Assembly (NCBI RefSeq): GCF_004564235.1
Contig: NZ_SOMN01000007.1
Span: 98,938 to 162,937, forward strand
Origin: Cohnella luojiensis
Lineage (GTDB): Bacteria > Bacillota > Bacilli > Paenibacillales > Paenibacillaceae
Direction of reading: 5' to 3'
DNA: 64,000 bases
Translations under genes and position numbers: made by a program
Shown here: one piece after another, positions 43,742 to 53,161 of the stretch
How positions within the stretch are numbered: position 1 is the first letter of the stretch
Layout: the number at the start of each line of letters is the position of its first letter
The notes under the pieces: model-generated
The model's input: only the letters and a program-made list of their open reading frames with translations
What the model was told of the DNA's origin: nothing
Database searches by the model: none

Positions 43742-45754
43742 TTACACTAGCTTTTTGAATTGGGCTACGACGTTATCCACCGTAAAGCCGTATTCTTGAA
43801 TAACGCGATCTCCAGGAGCTGAAGCCCCGAACGTGGAGATTCCGAGAATCGCGCCGCTATCTCCGACATAACGCTCCCAACCGAACGGATGGGCCATTTC
43901 GATAGCCAGGCGTGCTTTGATCGCTTTAGGAAGGACGCTTTCTTTGTAGCTGGCGTCTTGCTTCTCGAACAGGTCGAAGCTCGGCAAGCTAACAACTCGT
44001 ACGTGAACGCCTTGCTCCGCCAATGCCTTCTGGGAAGCGACGGCAAGCTGTACCTCCGAGCCGGTTGCGATCAGGATACCTTGAGGCTGACCGTTAGCCG
44101 CTTCGGACACAACGTAACCGCCTTTGGAAATCGTTTCCCGCGCGTTAGCCGTTCCTTCGAGAATCGGCAAATTTTGGCGCGTGAGCACCAACGCTACCGG
44201 ATTCCCGTTGTTTTGAAGCGCATATGCCCATGCCGCGGACGTCTCGTTGCCGTCTGCCGGACGGATAACCGTCAGGTTCGGGATAATGCGGATGGAAGCC
44301 AACTGCTCGATCGGTTCATGCGTAGGGCCATCTTCGCCGACCGCAATACTGTCATGCGTCAATACGTACACAACCGGAAGACCCATGATCGCTGCCAAAC
44401 GTACGGCTGGACGCAGGTAATCGGTGAATACGAAGAACGTACCGCCATATACTTTCAGACCGCCGTGCAGCATAATTCCGTTCATAGCTGCCGCCATGCC
44501 GAACTCGCGAACGCCGAAATAAATATTACGGCCGTCGTAGCTTCCCGGCTTGAAAAGCGGAAGGCCTTTCAGGTGAGTCATCGTGGAGCTTTCCAAGTCG
44601 GCGGATCCGCCTACGAGGAAAGGAACGTTCTTCGCTAAGCCGTTCAGTGCGTTACCCGACGCCACGCGAGTAGATAGCGGCTTGTCGGAAGTTGAGTAGA
44701 CCGGCAGGTCCGCATCCCAATCGCTAGGCAATTCGCGGGCGAGCGCGCCTTCGAATTGCGCGGCTAGCTCAGGATGAGCGGCTTTATACTTGGCAAACAG
44801 GGCATCCCATGCCGCGTGAGCTTGTTCGCCCGCTTTTTTCACTTTAGCGAAATGCGCGCGAACCTCCTCGGGAACATGGAATTCCTCATACGGCCATTCA
44901 TAGAAGGATTTGGTCAATTTCGCTTCATCGATACCAAGCGGAGATCCATGAGGACCCGCGTGACCGCCTTTGCCGCCTTTGTTCGGAGAACCGAAGCCGA
45001 TGACCGTCTTGACCTCGATCAACGTCGGTTTGCTGAGATCCGCTTGGGCTTGCTCGATTGCCTTCGCCAATGCGCCAAGATCGTTGCCGTCTTCTACGCG
45101 AAGATATTGCCAGCCGTAACCTTCGAAGCGTTTGAGGACGCTCTCTGAAAACGAAAGGCTAAGCTCGCCGTCGAGCGAAATATCGTTGGAATCATACAGT
45201 ACAACGAGTTTGCCGAGTCCCATATGGCCGGCCATCGAAGCCGCTTCGTGCGAAATCCCTTCCATCAAGTCGCCGTCTCCGCAGATGGAGTAAGTAAAGT
45301 GGTTAATGATGTCGTAACCTTCGCGGTTATATGTCGAAGCCAATTGGGACTCGGCCATAGCCATTCCCACCGCCATTGCGATTCCTTGTCCAAGCGGTCC
45401 CGTCGTGGCGTCAACGCCGGCCGTATGTCCGAATTCCGGGTGACCTGGCGTTAGCGAGCCCCATTGACGGAAGCTTTTAAGCTCTTCGAGCGGAAGATTG
45501 TAACCGCTAAGATGAAGCAAAGAATACAGAAGCATGGAGCCGTGTCCCGCGGATAGAACAAAGCGGTCGCGATCGATCCACTGAGGTTGGGACGGATCAT
45601 GCTTCATGGTTTTCGCGAATAGTTGGTAACCCATTGGAGCGGCGCCCATAGGCATACCTGGATGTCCGGATTTAGCCTTCTCGATGGCATCGATGGAAAG
45701 CGTGCGGATCGTCGTAATAGACAACTGGTCGATTTCTTTGGTACTGACTGTCAT
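43742..45754 (-). CDS. tkt: Transketolase
   Basis: About 670 residues, full length. The ThDP-binding region shows [21 protein letters not shown] and [15 protein letters not shown], the substrate His in [59 protein letters not shown], and the transketolase signature [17 protein letters not shown] with Glu for cofactor activation. It moves two-carbon units in the pentose phosphate pathway. ATG 45754 is ten bases after AGGAGG; a TTG two codons earlier is less likely. Confidence 0.96.
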   Translation of the reverse strand: MTVSTKEIDQLSITTIRTLSIDAIEKAKSGHPGMPMGAAPMGYQLFAKTMKHDPSQPQWIDRDRFVLSAGHGSMLLYSLLHLSGYNLPLEELKSFRQWGSLTPGHPEFGHTAGVDATTGPLGQGIAMAVGMAMAESQLASTYNREGYDIINHFTYSICGDGDLMEGISHEAASMAGHMGLGKLVVLYDSNDISLDGELSLSFSESVLKRFEGYGWQYLRVEDGNDLGALAKAIEQAQADLSKPTLIEVKTVIGFGSPNKGGKGGHAGPHGSPLGIDEAKLTKSFYEWPYEEFHVPEEVRAHFAKVKKAGEQAHAAWDALFAKYKAAHPELAAQFEGALARELPSDWDADLPVYSTSDKPLSTRVASGNALNGLAKNVPFLVGGSADLESSTMTHLKGLPLFKPGSYDGRNIYFGVREFGMAAAMNGIMLHGGLKVYGGTFFVFTDYLRPAVRLAAIMGLPVVYVLTHDSIAVGEDGPTHEPIEQLASIRIIPNLTVIRPADGNETSAAWAYALQNNGNPVALVLTRQNLPILEGTANARETISKGGYVVSEAANGQPQGILIATGSEVQLAVASQKALAEQGVHVRVVSLPSFDLFEKQDASYKESVLPKAIKARLAIEMAHPFGWERYVGDSGAILGISTFGASAPGDRVIQEYGFTVDNVVAQFKKLV

Positions 45755-45994
45755 TAACAAATACCCTCCTTAATTCTATTCACGTACGTTCCGAATGCTT
45801 TCGCTAAGAATCGTACAGTTCCAACCCGTTTTCACAAATCTTGTTCATTGTATCATGGTCTTTTTGCGATTTCCATTACACATGTCCGTACAAGTGCATA
45901 TTTATTCATGTTTAGCAGCCTGCCCTAAGCAACCCTTCCCGCATTAACCGTCGTCGCCGCTTCTTAGTTCATTCTTCCGTCCATGTAGCCCAAG

Positions 45995-46894
45995 TTATAC
46001 AAACGCCACGGTTTTATTTTGATAGACGAGCAGCCGGTCTTCCACGTGCCACTTGACCGCGCGGGCAAGAACGATTCTCTCGATATGACGTCCCATGCGC
46101 TTAAGCTCCGTTACGTTATCCCGATGGCTCACGCGCTGCACGTCCTGCTCGATAATCGGTCCGCCGTCCAGCTCTTCCGTCACGTAGTGCGCGGTCGCCC
46201 CTATGAGCTTGACTCCGCGATTGTATGCTTGCTGGTAAGGTTTTCCTCCCACGAAAGCCGGAAGGAACGAGTGATGAATATTAATGATGCGATTATGGTA
46301 CTGTTCGATGAATTTCGGGGAAATAATCTGCATGTATCTAGCCAGTACGATAAGATCGACTTTACCGGCCGTGAGCTCCCGTTGTTTTTGCTCTGCTTCC
46401 GCTTTCGTGTCCGCGGTAACCGGGACATGGTGATACGGGATGCCGAAGGACTCGACAAGACCTCTCATATCCTCGTGGTTGCTAATAACCATGCTGATCT
46501 CCGCATCGAGATCACCCGCTTGCCATTGCCACAGAAGCTCTACCAAGCAATGGTCTTCCTTCGATACGAAGATTGCGATTCTCTTCCGCCGAGCCGCGCG
46601 GAAGATGCTCCATCTCATGGAGAAGCGATCCGACACCCGAGTGAAATCCTCTTGAAGGGAAGGCAAGCGTTGCTCCAGCTCTTGCAAATCGAATTCGATC
46701 CGCATGAAGAACATGCCGCCCTCCGGATCCATCGTATATTGATCGGATTGAACGATGTTCGCTCCCTGTTCATACAAGAATTGCGATACCGCGGCCACGA
46801 TTCCCGCCCGGTCAGGGCAAGATATCAGCATCCGCGCGCGAATGCTCTTATCCTCCAGCCGCTTGTTTTCCTGAGGCTGATAACTGTGACTCAT
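45995..46894 (-). CDS. purU: Formyltetrahydrofolate deformylase
   Basis: 299 residues. An ACT domain covers about 20-95 (ARMLISCPDRAGIVAAVSQFLYEQGANIVQSDQY) and a formyltransferase-like domain covers 100-299, with IAIFVSKEDHCLVELL, DLIVLARYMQIISPKFI, the catalytic His in INIHHSFLPAF, and TAHYVTEELDGGPIIEQD with the key Asp. It hydrolyses 10-formyl-THF to formate and THF, balancing one-carbon pools. The ATG has only a modest purine-rich site. Confidence 0.94.
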   Translation of the reverse strand: MSHSYQPQENKRLEDKSIRARMLISCPDRAGIVAAVSQFLYEQGANIVQSDQYTMDPEGGMFFMRIEFDLQELEQRLPSLQEDFTRVSDRFSMRWSIFRAARRKRIAIFVSKEDHCLVELLWQWQAGDLDAEISMVISNHEDMRGLVESFGIPYHHVPVTADTKAEAEQKQRELTAGKVDLIVLARYMQIISPKFIEQYHNRIINIHHSFLPAFVGGKPYQQAYNRGVKLIGATAHYVTEELDGGPIIEQDVQRVSHRDNVTELKRMGRHIERIVLARAVKWHVEDRLLVYQNKTVAFV

Positions 46895-46939
46895 TGTTGT
46901 TTATCTTCCTCTCTGCATAACGCTGCCATTCAAAAGAAC

Positions 46940-48070
46940 TTATAAACTATCCAGCCAATCCCGGCCTGCAAGGAATCCGAGCAAGCGCTGATTCACGGCT
47001 TCTTCGCTGTAATCGCCGGATAGCACGCGTTGTTCCATCAACATATCGAATAACCGTTCCATCGGCTCCCGAGGATCCGCTTTCCTTGCTTTAGCATCGG
47101 ATTTAATCAATTCCCACGTATTCAAGACATATAAACGAGGTTCGATACCTACTTTGTCGAAGAAGTAATGCAGACGTTCAACGTCTTCCAAGAACTCTCC
47201 TCCGAAACGGGCTTCCATGTCTCCACGCAGCATCGCGATTTCCGCTTCGTACATCGGTCGCTCGCTGGATTCCGTTTTGCCGATCCAAGGCGTTTCCAGA
47301 ATGAAGGGCTTGCCCTTGAGAAGCTCGTGTCCGACCACTCCGGCGATTCCTTCGTAACCAATCCATCCCGAACCGATCGGAGCATGGCGGTCTTTGGCAG
47401 CCCCAACGGGATTCTTGCTGTCGTTCACGTGAACGACGGCGATCCGGTCCAAGCCGATGGTCTCGTCGAACTTGCGAAGAACGCCATCGATATCCCCTAC
47501 GATGTCATAACCCGCATCGTGAATATGGCAAGTATCCATGCATACCGTCAGACGGTTGTTTAGCTGCACCTTGTCGATAATCTGAGCCAGCTCCTCGAAG
47601 CTGCGACCGATCTCCGTTCCCTTGCCCGCCATCGTCTCGAGAGCGATATTCACGTCGGTTTCTTTGGTGGCCTCGAGTACTTCGTTCAAGCCTTCGGCGA
47701 TTCGGGCGATGCCGTATTCCGCATCCTTCTCCGTGTAAGCGCCGGGATGCAAAACGATATTCTTGACTCCGATCTTGTGCGTTCGGCGAATTTCCTCCTG
47801 AAGGAAATCGACGGCCAGCCGATAAGTATCTTCCTTATAAGAGCCTAAATTAACGATGTAAGGTGCGTGAACGACAATCTCTTCGATACCGTTCGCGGCC
47901 ATCATTTCTTTGCCTTCCGGAATATAAAGATCCTCGACCGGTTTCCTGCGCGTATTCTGCGGTGCCCCCGTGTAAATCATGAAAGTGCTAGATCCATAGG
48001 AATTCGCCTCTTTAGTCGCCGTCAGCAAGCCCTTGTCCGAAAATGACACATGCGATCCAATCTTCAACAT
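46940..48070 (-). CDS. nfo: Deoxyribonuclease IV / endonuclease IV with a C-terminal extension
   Basis: 376 residues against about 280-300 for typical Nfo. The AP-endonuclease TIM barrel spans about 1-285, with metal-site motifs [73 protein letters not shown] and ILETPW. The extra ~85 residues (from [19 protein letters not shown] onward) are helical and not part of the catalytic barrel. The enzyme cuts DNA at abasic sites in base-excision repair. Confidence 0.93.
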   Translation of the reverse strand: MLKIGSHVSFSDKGLLTATKEANSYGSSTFMIYTGAPQNTRRKPVEDLYIPEGKEMMAANGIEEIVVHAPYIVNLGSYKEDTYRLAVDFLQEEIRRTHKIGVKNIVLHPGAYTEKDAEYGIARIAEGLNEVLEATKETDVNIALETMAGKGTEIGRSFEELAQIIDKVQLNNRLTVCMDTCHIHDAGYDIVGDIDGVLRKFDETIGLDRIAVVHVNDSKNPVGAAKDRHAPIGSGWIGYEGIAGVVGHELLKGKPFILETPWIGKTESSERPMYEAEIAMLRGDMEARFGGEFLEDVERLHYFFDKVGIEPRLYVLNTWELIKSDAKARKADPREPMERLFDMLMEQRVLSGDYSEEAVNQRLLGFLAGRDWLDSL

Positions 48071-48159
48071 AATATTGCTCCTCTCGCCCTTTTATCCGTG
48101 CCCCGGAAGCCTTTCCCGCGACCTATTCTCGCAATCATTTCCTTATTGTATCGCGAACG

Positions 48160-48188
48160 TCGAAATAAATCTAGAAATGAGCTATAAT
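48160..48188 (+). promoter_or_regulatory. Sigma-A-type promoter of the DUF2621 gene
   Basis: TCGAAA at 48160-48165 and TATAAT at 48183-48188 are separated by 17 bases. The predicted transcript would start close to the ribosome site GAGGTGAT, leaving a very short leader. Confidence 0.55.
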
Positions 48189-48207
48189 TTCAGTTGAGGT
48201 GATAGGG

Positions 48208-48642
48208 ATGAAAAACTCCCCCGATTGGTTTATGTATTTCATCGGGTTTTGGACCATCGTGCTGGTTTTGTTCATGAGCGTAGGCGGATTTTTCATGTTC
48301 CGCAAATTCTTGAAGGTATTGCCGCAAAAAGACGGAAAATCAAAGCTCGATTGGCAAAATTATTGGGTAGAGAAAAGCCGCGGGCTCTGGACCGAAGAAT
48401 CCAAGGACATGCTCCATAAGCTCGTATCTCCCGTCCCCGGTCCTTTCCGCGACATAGCGAGCCATTCCATTGCCGCCAAGATCGGACAAATCGCGGTGGA
48501 AAGCGGCTCCTCCGAGGTTACGAAAGAGCACTGCATCGAAGGCTACATACGTGCTACTCCCCCTCGTGACCACCGCAGCCTGAAGGACTTTCTGGAGAAA
48601 AATAATATTGACTATTCCGCATATAGCCATCTCCTAAAATAA
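48208..48642 (+). CDS. Membrane-anchored DUF2621-like protein (YneK-like)
   Basis: 144 residues from the ATG at 48208, six bases after GAGGTG. One membrane helix lies at about 10-33 (FIGFWTIVLVLFMSVGGFFMF). The soluble part contains LDWQNYWVEKSRGLW, MLHKLVSPVPGPFRDIASHSIAAKIGQIA and a C-terminal KDFLEKNNIDYSAYSHLL. The SHSIAAKIGQIA segment resembles proto-chlorophyllide reductase-like PCP_red domains placed in DUF2621. Function unknown; the family call is from memory. Confidence 0.65.
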   Translation: MKNSPDWFMYFIGFWTIVLVLFMSVGGFFMFRKFLKVLPQKDGKSKLDWQNYWVEKSRGLWTEESKDMLHKLVSPVPGPFRDIASHSIAAKIGQIAVESGSSEVTKEHCIEGYIRATPPRDHRSLKDFLEKNNIDYSAYSHLLK

Positions 48643-48723
48643 GGAACGGCGATTGGCTGCCATAAGAAAAACGAAACCTTTGTTGCATTTGTTCGTCTAA
48701 CCTCTTAGGAGGTGTAAGTCATA

Positions 48724-49146
48724 ATGAAAAAAAACAACAAAACAGCGATGGCCATGAGCGTTGCCGTACTTACTCTAGTCTTGATGGGTACAGCATGTAA
48801 CAACGCCAATAATAACGCCAACTCTTCGCCATCCGCTAGTCCTTCCGTTTCAGCTAGCCCAAGTCCGAGCGCAAGCGCGCCGACCGAATCGGAGGTCGCC
48901 AGCCCGTCCGCTTCACCCGAAATCATTGATGCTACCGGCAAATACGCAGGGTTGCAGGATAACCACACAATTGAAATCACGACGGACAAAGGACCGACCG
49001 CTTTCCAGGTTAGCCCGGAAATCTCCGAGAAGGTCGGCTCATGGGAAGAGGAAACTCCCGTTAAATTTCAATATAAATCCGAAATATTAGAAGCGAACGG
49101 CGAGAAAGTCGACCAGCTTACTATCTTATCGATCGATAAGCAGTAA
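48724..49146 (+). CDS. Small lipoprotein with Ser/Pro/Ala spacer
   Basis: 140 residues. Signal peptide MKKNNKTAMAMSVAVLTLVLMGTAC ends at a likely lipidated Cys25 (non-canonical Gly at -3). Residues ~26-66 are Asn- then Ser/Ala/Pro-rich (a flexible spacer). The outer domain (~67-140) is beta-rich: GKYAGLQDNHTIEITTDKGPTAFQV, VKFQYKSEILEANGEKVDQLTILSI. I recognise no function. The ATG is 11 bases after AGGAGGTG. It is followed 20 bases later by the epimerase gene, so the two are probably cotranscribed. Confidence 0.8.
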   Translation: MKKNNKTAMAMSVAVLTLVLMGTACNNANNNANSSPSASPSVSASPSPSASAPTESEVASPSASPEIIDATGKYAGLQDNHTIEITTDKGPTAFQVSPEISEKVGSWEEETPVKFQYKSEILEANGEKVDQLTILSIDKQ

Positions 49147-49166
49147 CCCATGTGAGGAGGGGCGCA

Positions 49167-50072
49167 ATGCGCCTGTTGTTGTGCGGAGGTACGGGTTTCA
49201 TTGGTAGAGCTCTGACGCACGCGCTGTTATCCCGAGGGGATACAGTGTGGATTATTACGAGGAAGAAGCCTGTGATATCCCCTTACGACGACGCCCTCCC
49301 CCATCCCCATTACTTAACTTGGACGGAATGGAGCGCGAATCCCGATCTTATAGGTGACGTTGACGGCATCGTGAACTTGACCGGAGAATCCATTAATCAA
49401 AGATGGACAAAGTCGTCTAAGGAACGGATTGTAAATTCCCGGATAGAAGCGGCTGCTCGGATCGCGGATAATCTTAAACGTATGAGTTCGCCGCCCGGCG
49501 TTGTCGTTAACGCCTCTGGAATTTCTCTGTATGGCCACTCCGGTAAACAGGTATTTGACGAAAACTTTCCGGTTATGCCGGCAGACTTTCTGGGGACGAC
49601 CGTAGTCAAATGGGAAGAAGCCGCGGATCAGATTCCCGTCAAACGTTTAGTTAAGCTCCGAATCGGTCTCGTCTGTGCCCGCGAAGGCGGCGCATTCCCC
49701 CTGATTCGGCTGCCTTATCGCCTGTTCGGCGGCGGTCGGATAGGCAGCGGAAAACAAGGCTTGCCGTGGATTCACCTGCAGGATATGGTTTCCCTCATTT
49801 TATTCTGTTTAGATCACCCCACCCTATCGGGTCCGGTTAATGCCGTCGCTCCCGATCCGGTGTCCAACGATGAATTCGGACGCGTTCTAGGACGCGTGAC
49901 GAGAAGGCCCCATTGGTTTCCCGTTCCGGAATTCCTGTTGAAATCTATTCTTGGCGAAATGAGTACTCTGGTATTAACCGGTCAGAAGGCAATGCCAAGA
50001 AAGCTACTTGACCACGGATTTACGTTCGCGTTTCCTAAACTTGAAGAAGCCTTGCGGGATATTACCCGCTAA
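49167..50072 (+). CDS. TIGR01777-family SDR oxidoreductase (YfhF/SulA-like epimerase)
   Basis: 301 residues from the ATG at 49167, four bases after AGGAGGGG; an in-frame GTG at 49152 overlaps that site and is rejected. The NAD(P) loop is LLLCGGTGFIGRALTHALL at the N-terminus. Later blocks are VDGIVNLTGESINQRWT, VVNASGISLYGHSG, WEEAADQIPVKRLVKLRIGLV, GRIGSGKQGLPWIHLQDMV and the C-terminal DUF1731 segment VPEFLLKSILGEMSTLVLTGQKAMPRKL. The reaction is not known. Confidence 0.92.
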   Translation: MRLLLCGGTGFIGRALTHALLSRGDTVWIITRKKPVISPYDDALPHPHYLTWTEWSANPDLIGDVDGIVNLTGESINQRWTKSSKERIVNSRIEAAARIADNLKRMSSPPGVVVNASGISLYGHSGKQVFDENFPVMPADFLGTTVVKWEEAADQIPVKRLVKLRIGLVCAREGGAFPLIRLPYRLFGGGRIGSGKQGLPWIHLQDMVSLILFCLDHPTLSGPVNAVAPDPVSNDEFGRVLGRVTRRPHWFPVPEFLLKSILGEMSTLVLTGQKAMPRKLLDHGFTFAFPKLEEALRDITR

Positions 50073-50078
50073 GGCTTC
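50046..50078 (+). terminator. Rho-independent terminator overlapping the TIGR01777 gene stop
   Basis: GAAGCCTTGCGGG pairs with CCCGCTAAGGCTTC (one bulged A), followed by seven T residues. The stop codon at 50070-50072 lies within the descending arm. Confidence 0.88.
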
Positions 50079-50105
50079 TTTTTTATTAAGAGCGAGACCG
50101 CCATT

Positions 50106-51692
50106 TCATTCCGCCTGCTGGAATTGGTATTGCGAGTTGGCCAATTTCAAGCAATCACCCGCTTGCAGGGCATATAGCTCATAGGGAGCCATCGGTTTGT
50201 CATTGAGCCGGGTACCGTTCCTCGATCCAAGGTCCTTGACCTTCCATTGCTCAGACACCCTCAATAGTTCAACGTGAGCTCGCGAAATCCCCATCGAATC
50301 GTCGACATGCTGAGCAGCATCCGCTGATCTGCCAATTACCAATGATTTCCCTTGAAGGGGAATTCTGAACCCGGCATCCTTAGTGCTCCATACCAAAAAA
50401 CAGGTATCGGCTTCCGATTTCGGAGTATGCTCCAGAAATGTCGTCCGATCATTCGCCGACGATAACCATGAGGTTGCCGCTATAGCAGAATTATTGTCCT
50501 CCTGTAGAAGTGAATCGTTCGCGGGAAAGGGATCCGGCATGTTGGAAAGCATAGATCCTCGCAACTCCGGCGCGGGGAATCTGGGTATGGCACGCTCCCC
50601 GTATTCCATCCCGCTCTCCCTCCATGACGATTCAAAAGCTTCCATCTTCATTTTGTTCGAAGATTCCCGTACTCGTTCCCGCTTACTCATCCATCCAGGC
50701 TTTCCTTTCCACAGTAGCAATCCTCCGGCAACGGACACTAAAGTCAAACACAGGCATAATAAAAACTTTTGTTCGGATGGCTGAGATAAATACAAAAATC
50801 TCCAGATTATTGCATTAAGAAATATCATAAGGCAAACGACTATGATCCTCCATTTCCCGATATCCAAATCCTCTTCCCGTTGATCATCTGCTGAATTCGG
50901 CCCTCCCTCTGATGAAGCACGTTGCATGCTCCTTACCGCCGGTTCTGCCATGTCTCCCCACATTTCGGACACGGAGTGAAGTTCGCCCGATATCGGCTGC
51001 AGAAGATCCCAAGAACGAGAAGGTTTTGCAGGGATCGGTTTCCTTTCCGCTAAAGGCATGTTCGCTATGGGAATGTCCGATACAGAAGGAGCTTGAGATT
51101 GGTTCCTTCTTTCGCCTTCCCCCTTTAACACATTCGCCAAATATTGTTTACAATATCGACTTAAGACGATAGGCGTAAAGCCGGTCGATGCAACAAGACG
51201 CAGCACATTTTGCAAAACATGCCCATCCGGTTCTTGGACCTTCATCATCCACTTTATGATTAGCCGTTCCAGATCATCCGCCCGGTGAAGGGTAGGCATG
51301 TCGATCGGGAGATAGGTGAAATTTAAGTCGTGCCAGTCATTCCCTACGAAGATATACTCCTCTTGGAGCCTAACCCGATCAGCGTCGAGCAGATAGAGCC
51401 TGCATTCCTCGAGCACTTCGGCTAGCCTGCACAACGCCCCCATCATATCGGACATAGACCAATTGGTCGTTCGCGTCGCTTCCGTCAGCATGCGTGTACC
51501 CGATAAGGAATACCTCAAGGATACGCGACCATCGAATTCTTCCGTCTCCATCGGGAGCAGCCCGGGAATCTCGCACTGCTTCAGCATGTGAAGCTGTATC
51601 TCATTCAATTCTTCGCAGGAGAAAGGGGGATCGCGTTCAATGATCATGTGGTGTCCCCGCTTCTGCTCAAATCTAACTATCAAAGGTTCCAT
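50106..51692 (-). CDS. FHA-domain protein with DUF6382-type N-terminal domain, end of the tad operon
   Basis: 528 residues from the ATG at 51692. The first ~200 residues match the DUF6382 layout (ERDPPFSCEELNEIQLHMLKQCEIPGLLP, MGALCRLAEVLEECRLYLL). Two membrane helices lie at about 283-330. The last ~90 residues are an FHA domain with LVIGRSADAAQHVDDSMGISRAHVELL and VKDLGSRNGTRLNDK, which hold the phosphothreonine-binding Arg, Ser and Asn. It starts 10 bases after tadV. FHA proteins in Gram-positive tad clusters may couple pilus assembly to Ser/Thr kinase signalling; this is inference. Confidence 0.87.
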   Translation of the reverse strand: MEPLIVRFEQKRGHHMIIERDPPFSCEELNEIQLHMLKQCEIPGLLPMETEEFDGRVSLRYSLSGTRMLTEATRTTNWSMSDMMGALCRLAEVLEECRLYLLDADRVRLQEEYIFVGNDWHDLNFTYLPIDMPTLHRADDLERLIIKWMMKVQEPDGHVLQNVLRLVASTGFTPIVLSRYCKQYLANVLKGEGERRNQSQAPSVSDIPIANMPLAERKPIPAKPSRSWDLLQPISGELHSVSEMWGDMAEPAVRSMQRASSEGGPNSADDQREEDLDIGKWRIIVVCLMIFLNAIIWRFLYLSQPSEQKFLLCLCLTLVSVAGGLLLWKGKPGWMSKRERVRESSNKMKMEAFESSWRESGMEYGERAIPRFPAPELRGSMLSNMPDPFPANDSLLQEDNNSAIAATSWLSSANDRTTFLEHTPKSEADTCFLVWSTKDAGFRIPLQGKSLVIGRSADAAQHVDDSMGISRAHVELLRVSEQWKVKDLGSRNGTRLNDKPMAPYELYALQAGDCLKLANSQYQFQQAE

Positions 51693-51701
51693 CAATCATC
51701 C

Positions 51702-52187
51702 CTATCCTCTCGCCAATAAGGTAATAAAGCCTGGAGCAACCGCGAGCATAAACGGAAATTGCACGGCTCTTCCTCCCGCCGACGGATGCGCCCCCCACGG
51801 CCATTTCAGCTTTCTCCCCATCGCTCTTATACCAGGAAGGCGCAGTAAGAGCAGCAAACACGCTATGCCTCCGGCAAAAAGGATCGAGAGAACGAGCAAT
51901 TTAAGCGTGATATAAGGGCCTGCCCATATCCCGAAAGCTCCGAACCATTTCACGTCTCCCCCTCCGATTCCGCCGAAGCGGTTCATGACGTACAGAGGAA
52001 CCAAGCCCGCCAACGCGCCTGCCAGCCCCCACCCCGCTCCGCCGATCCCATGCCCTAGAAGCTGATAGACGATTCCTCCAACCGCGAATGCTACGGTTAA
52101 ACCGTTAGGGATCCGCATCGTTCGTAAATCCGTCCAGCACCCGGCAGCGAGCAGAATACTGACCATCACCAACACCCCTATACTCAC
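51702..52187 (-). CDS. tadV: Prepilin peptidase of the A24 family (TadV/CpaA)
   Basis: 161 residues with about five to six membrane helices and no N-methyltransferase domain, as in TadV. The two catalytic aspartates are Asp20 in CWTDLRTMRIPN and Asp78 in GGIGGGDVKWFGAFG (the GxGD motif). It cleaves the leader of Flp prepilin and TadE-type pseudopilins at the cytoplasmic face. Start is a GTG overlapping the previous stop by four bases (GTGA). Confidence 0.92.
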   Translation of the reverse strand: MSIGVLVMVSILLAAGCWTDLRTMRIPNGLTVAFAVGGIVYQLLGHGIGGAGWGLAGALAGLVPLYVMNRFGGIGGGDVKWFGAFGIWAGPYITLKLLVLSILFAGGIACLLLLLRLPGIRAMGRKLKWPWGAHPSAGGRAVQFPFMLAVAPGFITLLARG

Positions 52188-53161
52188 TGCTCAACCTCCT
52201 TGAAATCGGTAGTGGTTTTGCCCGCAACTTCGAACGACTGCGTCCAGATGCCCCCCTCCGCATTAGAGACTTGCCAGTTCCATTGACCTGGCGTCGTCCT
52301 GCCCGATACATGCCAAGTCCACGAAACCAGTCCGGAGGCATCTGCGGTGGCACTTCCCAGATGTTTCGCTTGGCTTAACCCGCTTTTGTATATAATGGTG
52401 AGGTCAATCACTGCTCCCGGTGTTGTGCGGATGACTAACGTCGCTTTGCGGCCCGGTCTTACCGGATTCGGCTCTAAGGAAACAAAGCTGACGTTAAAGG
52501 TTTCCTTCCCATCCTCTGCTACCCGAGACATTGACGGACTGCCTCCGATCCACGCTCGCTCTCTGGCAGATTCTTTTAATATTAATTTCCGGCCTAAAAA
52601 CGGAACTTGAACAGGGAGTTCATATTCCGCTTCAATGGTTAAATAGGCGCTCCCCCTGTCCACTTCATCAGGCAGTCCGACTTCAGTAAGGGTAAGCCTT
52701 GCGGAATCCAATATATCATCGTCTAAAAATTGCTTCATAAGCTGGCTGAATGCCAGCTTTGAAGCTCCTTGTTCCAAGGATACTGAGCCCTTCGAGGCTT
52801 GCTCTGCCCACTCCGTCATCGGAGAAGGCAACCACTCCCCATATTCGTCCAAGATCTCCGCAACATTCAACCACTTACTGTTCCAACTCTCGATTTGTTG
52901 GTTAAGTTCGGATGCCCGCGCTTGCTCCAACGCAAGAGAAATAGGATACCATGCCGAAGCTGCTTGCCTGGCTGTTTGAGATAACGCTCCGTGCAACGCC
53001 ATGGATATGACAGCCGTCTGCACCATGAAGATCAAGAACATCACAATCATCAGGAACACCGGCATCACGAGCGCCGTCTCCAAGGTTAATCCGCCGCTAT
53101 CGGCAGCGAAGGATCTTCTCTTCTTATTGATAAGAGATATCTGCGGTATATGTCGCTTCAT
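52184..53161 (-). CDS. TadE-like pseudopilin with a C-terminal Ig-like extension
   Basis: 325 residues. The TadE-type N-terminus is SGGLTLETALVMPVFLMIVMFLIFM (residues ~22-46), with a Glu five residues after the likely peptidase site. The middle (~80-200) is alpha/beta; residues ~235-315 have a beta-sandwich character (PNPVRPGRKATLVIRTT, IYKSGL, GLVSWTWHVSG, WNWQVSN). Typical TadE proteins are 130-200 residues, so the extension is unusual. It overlaps the previous gene by 38 bases. Confidence 0.85.
   Translation of the reverse strand: MKRHIPQISLINKKRRSFAADSGGLTLETALVMPVFLMIVMFLIFMVQTAVISMALHGALSQTARQAASAWYPISLALEQARASELNQQIESWNSKWLNVAEILDEYGEWLPSPMTEWAEQASKGSVSLEQGASKLAFSQLMKQFLDDDILDSARLTLTEVGLPDEVDRGSAYLTIEAEYELPVQVPFLGRKLILKESARERAWIGGSPSMSRVAEDGKETFNVSFVSLEPNPVRPGRKATLVIRTTPGAVIDLTIIYKSGLSQAKHLGSATADASGLVSWTWHVSGRTTPGQWNWQVSNAEGGIWTQSFEVAGKTTTDFKEVEQ

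Noticed and set aside
46019..46945. A 308-codon plus-strand frame opposite purU
   Set aside because: The minus strand encodes an intact, recognisable PurU. The plus-strand product has no family features and mirrors its codon pattern.
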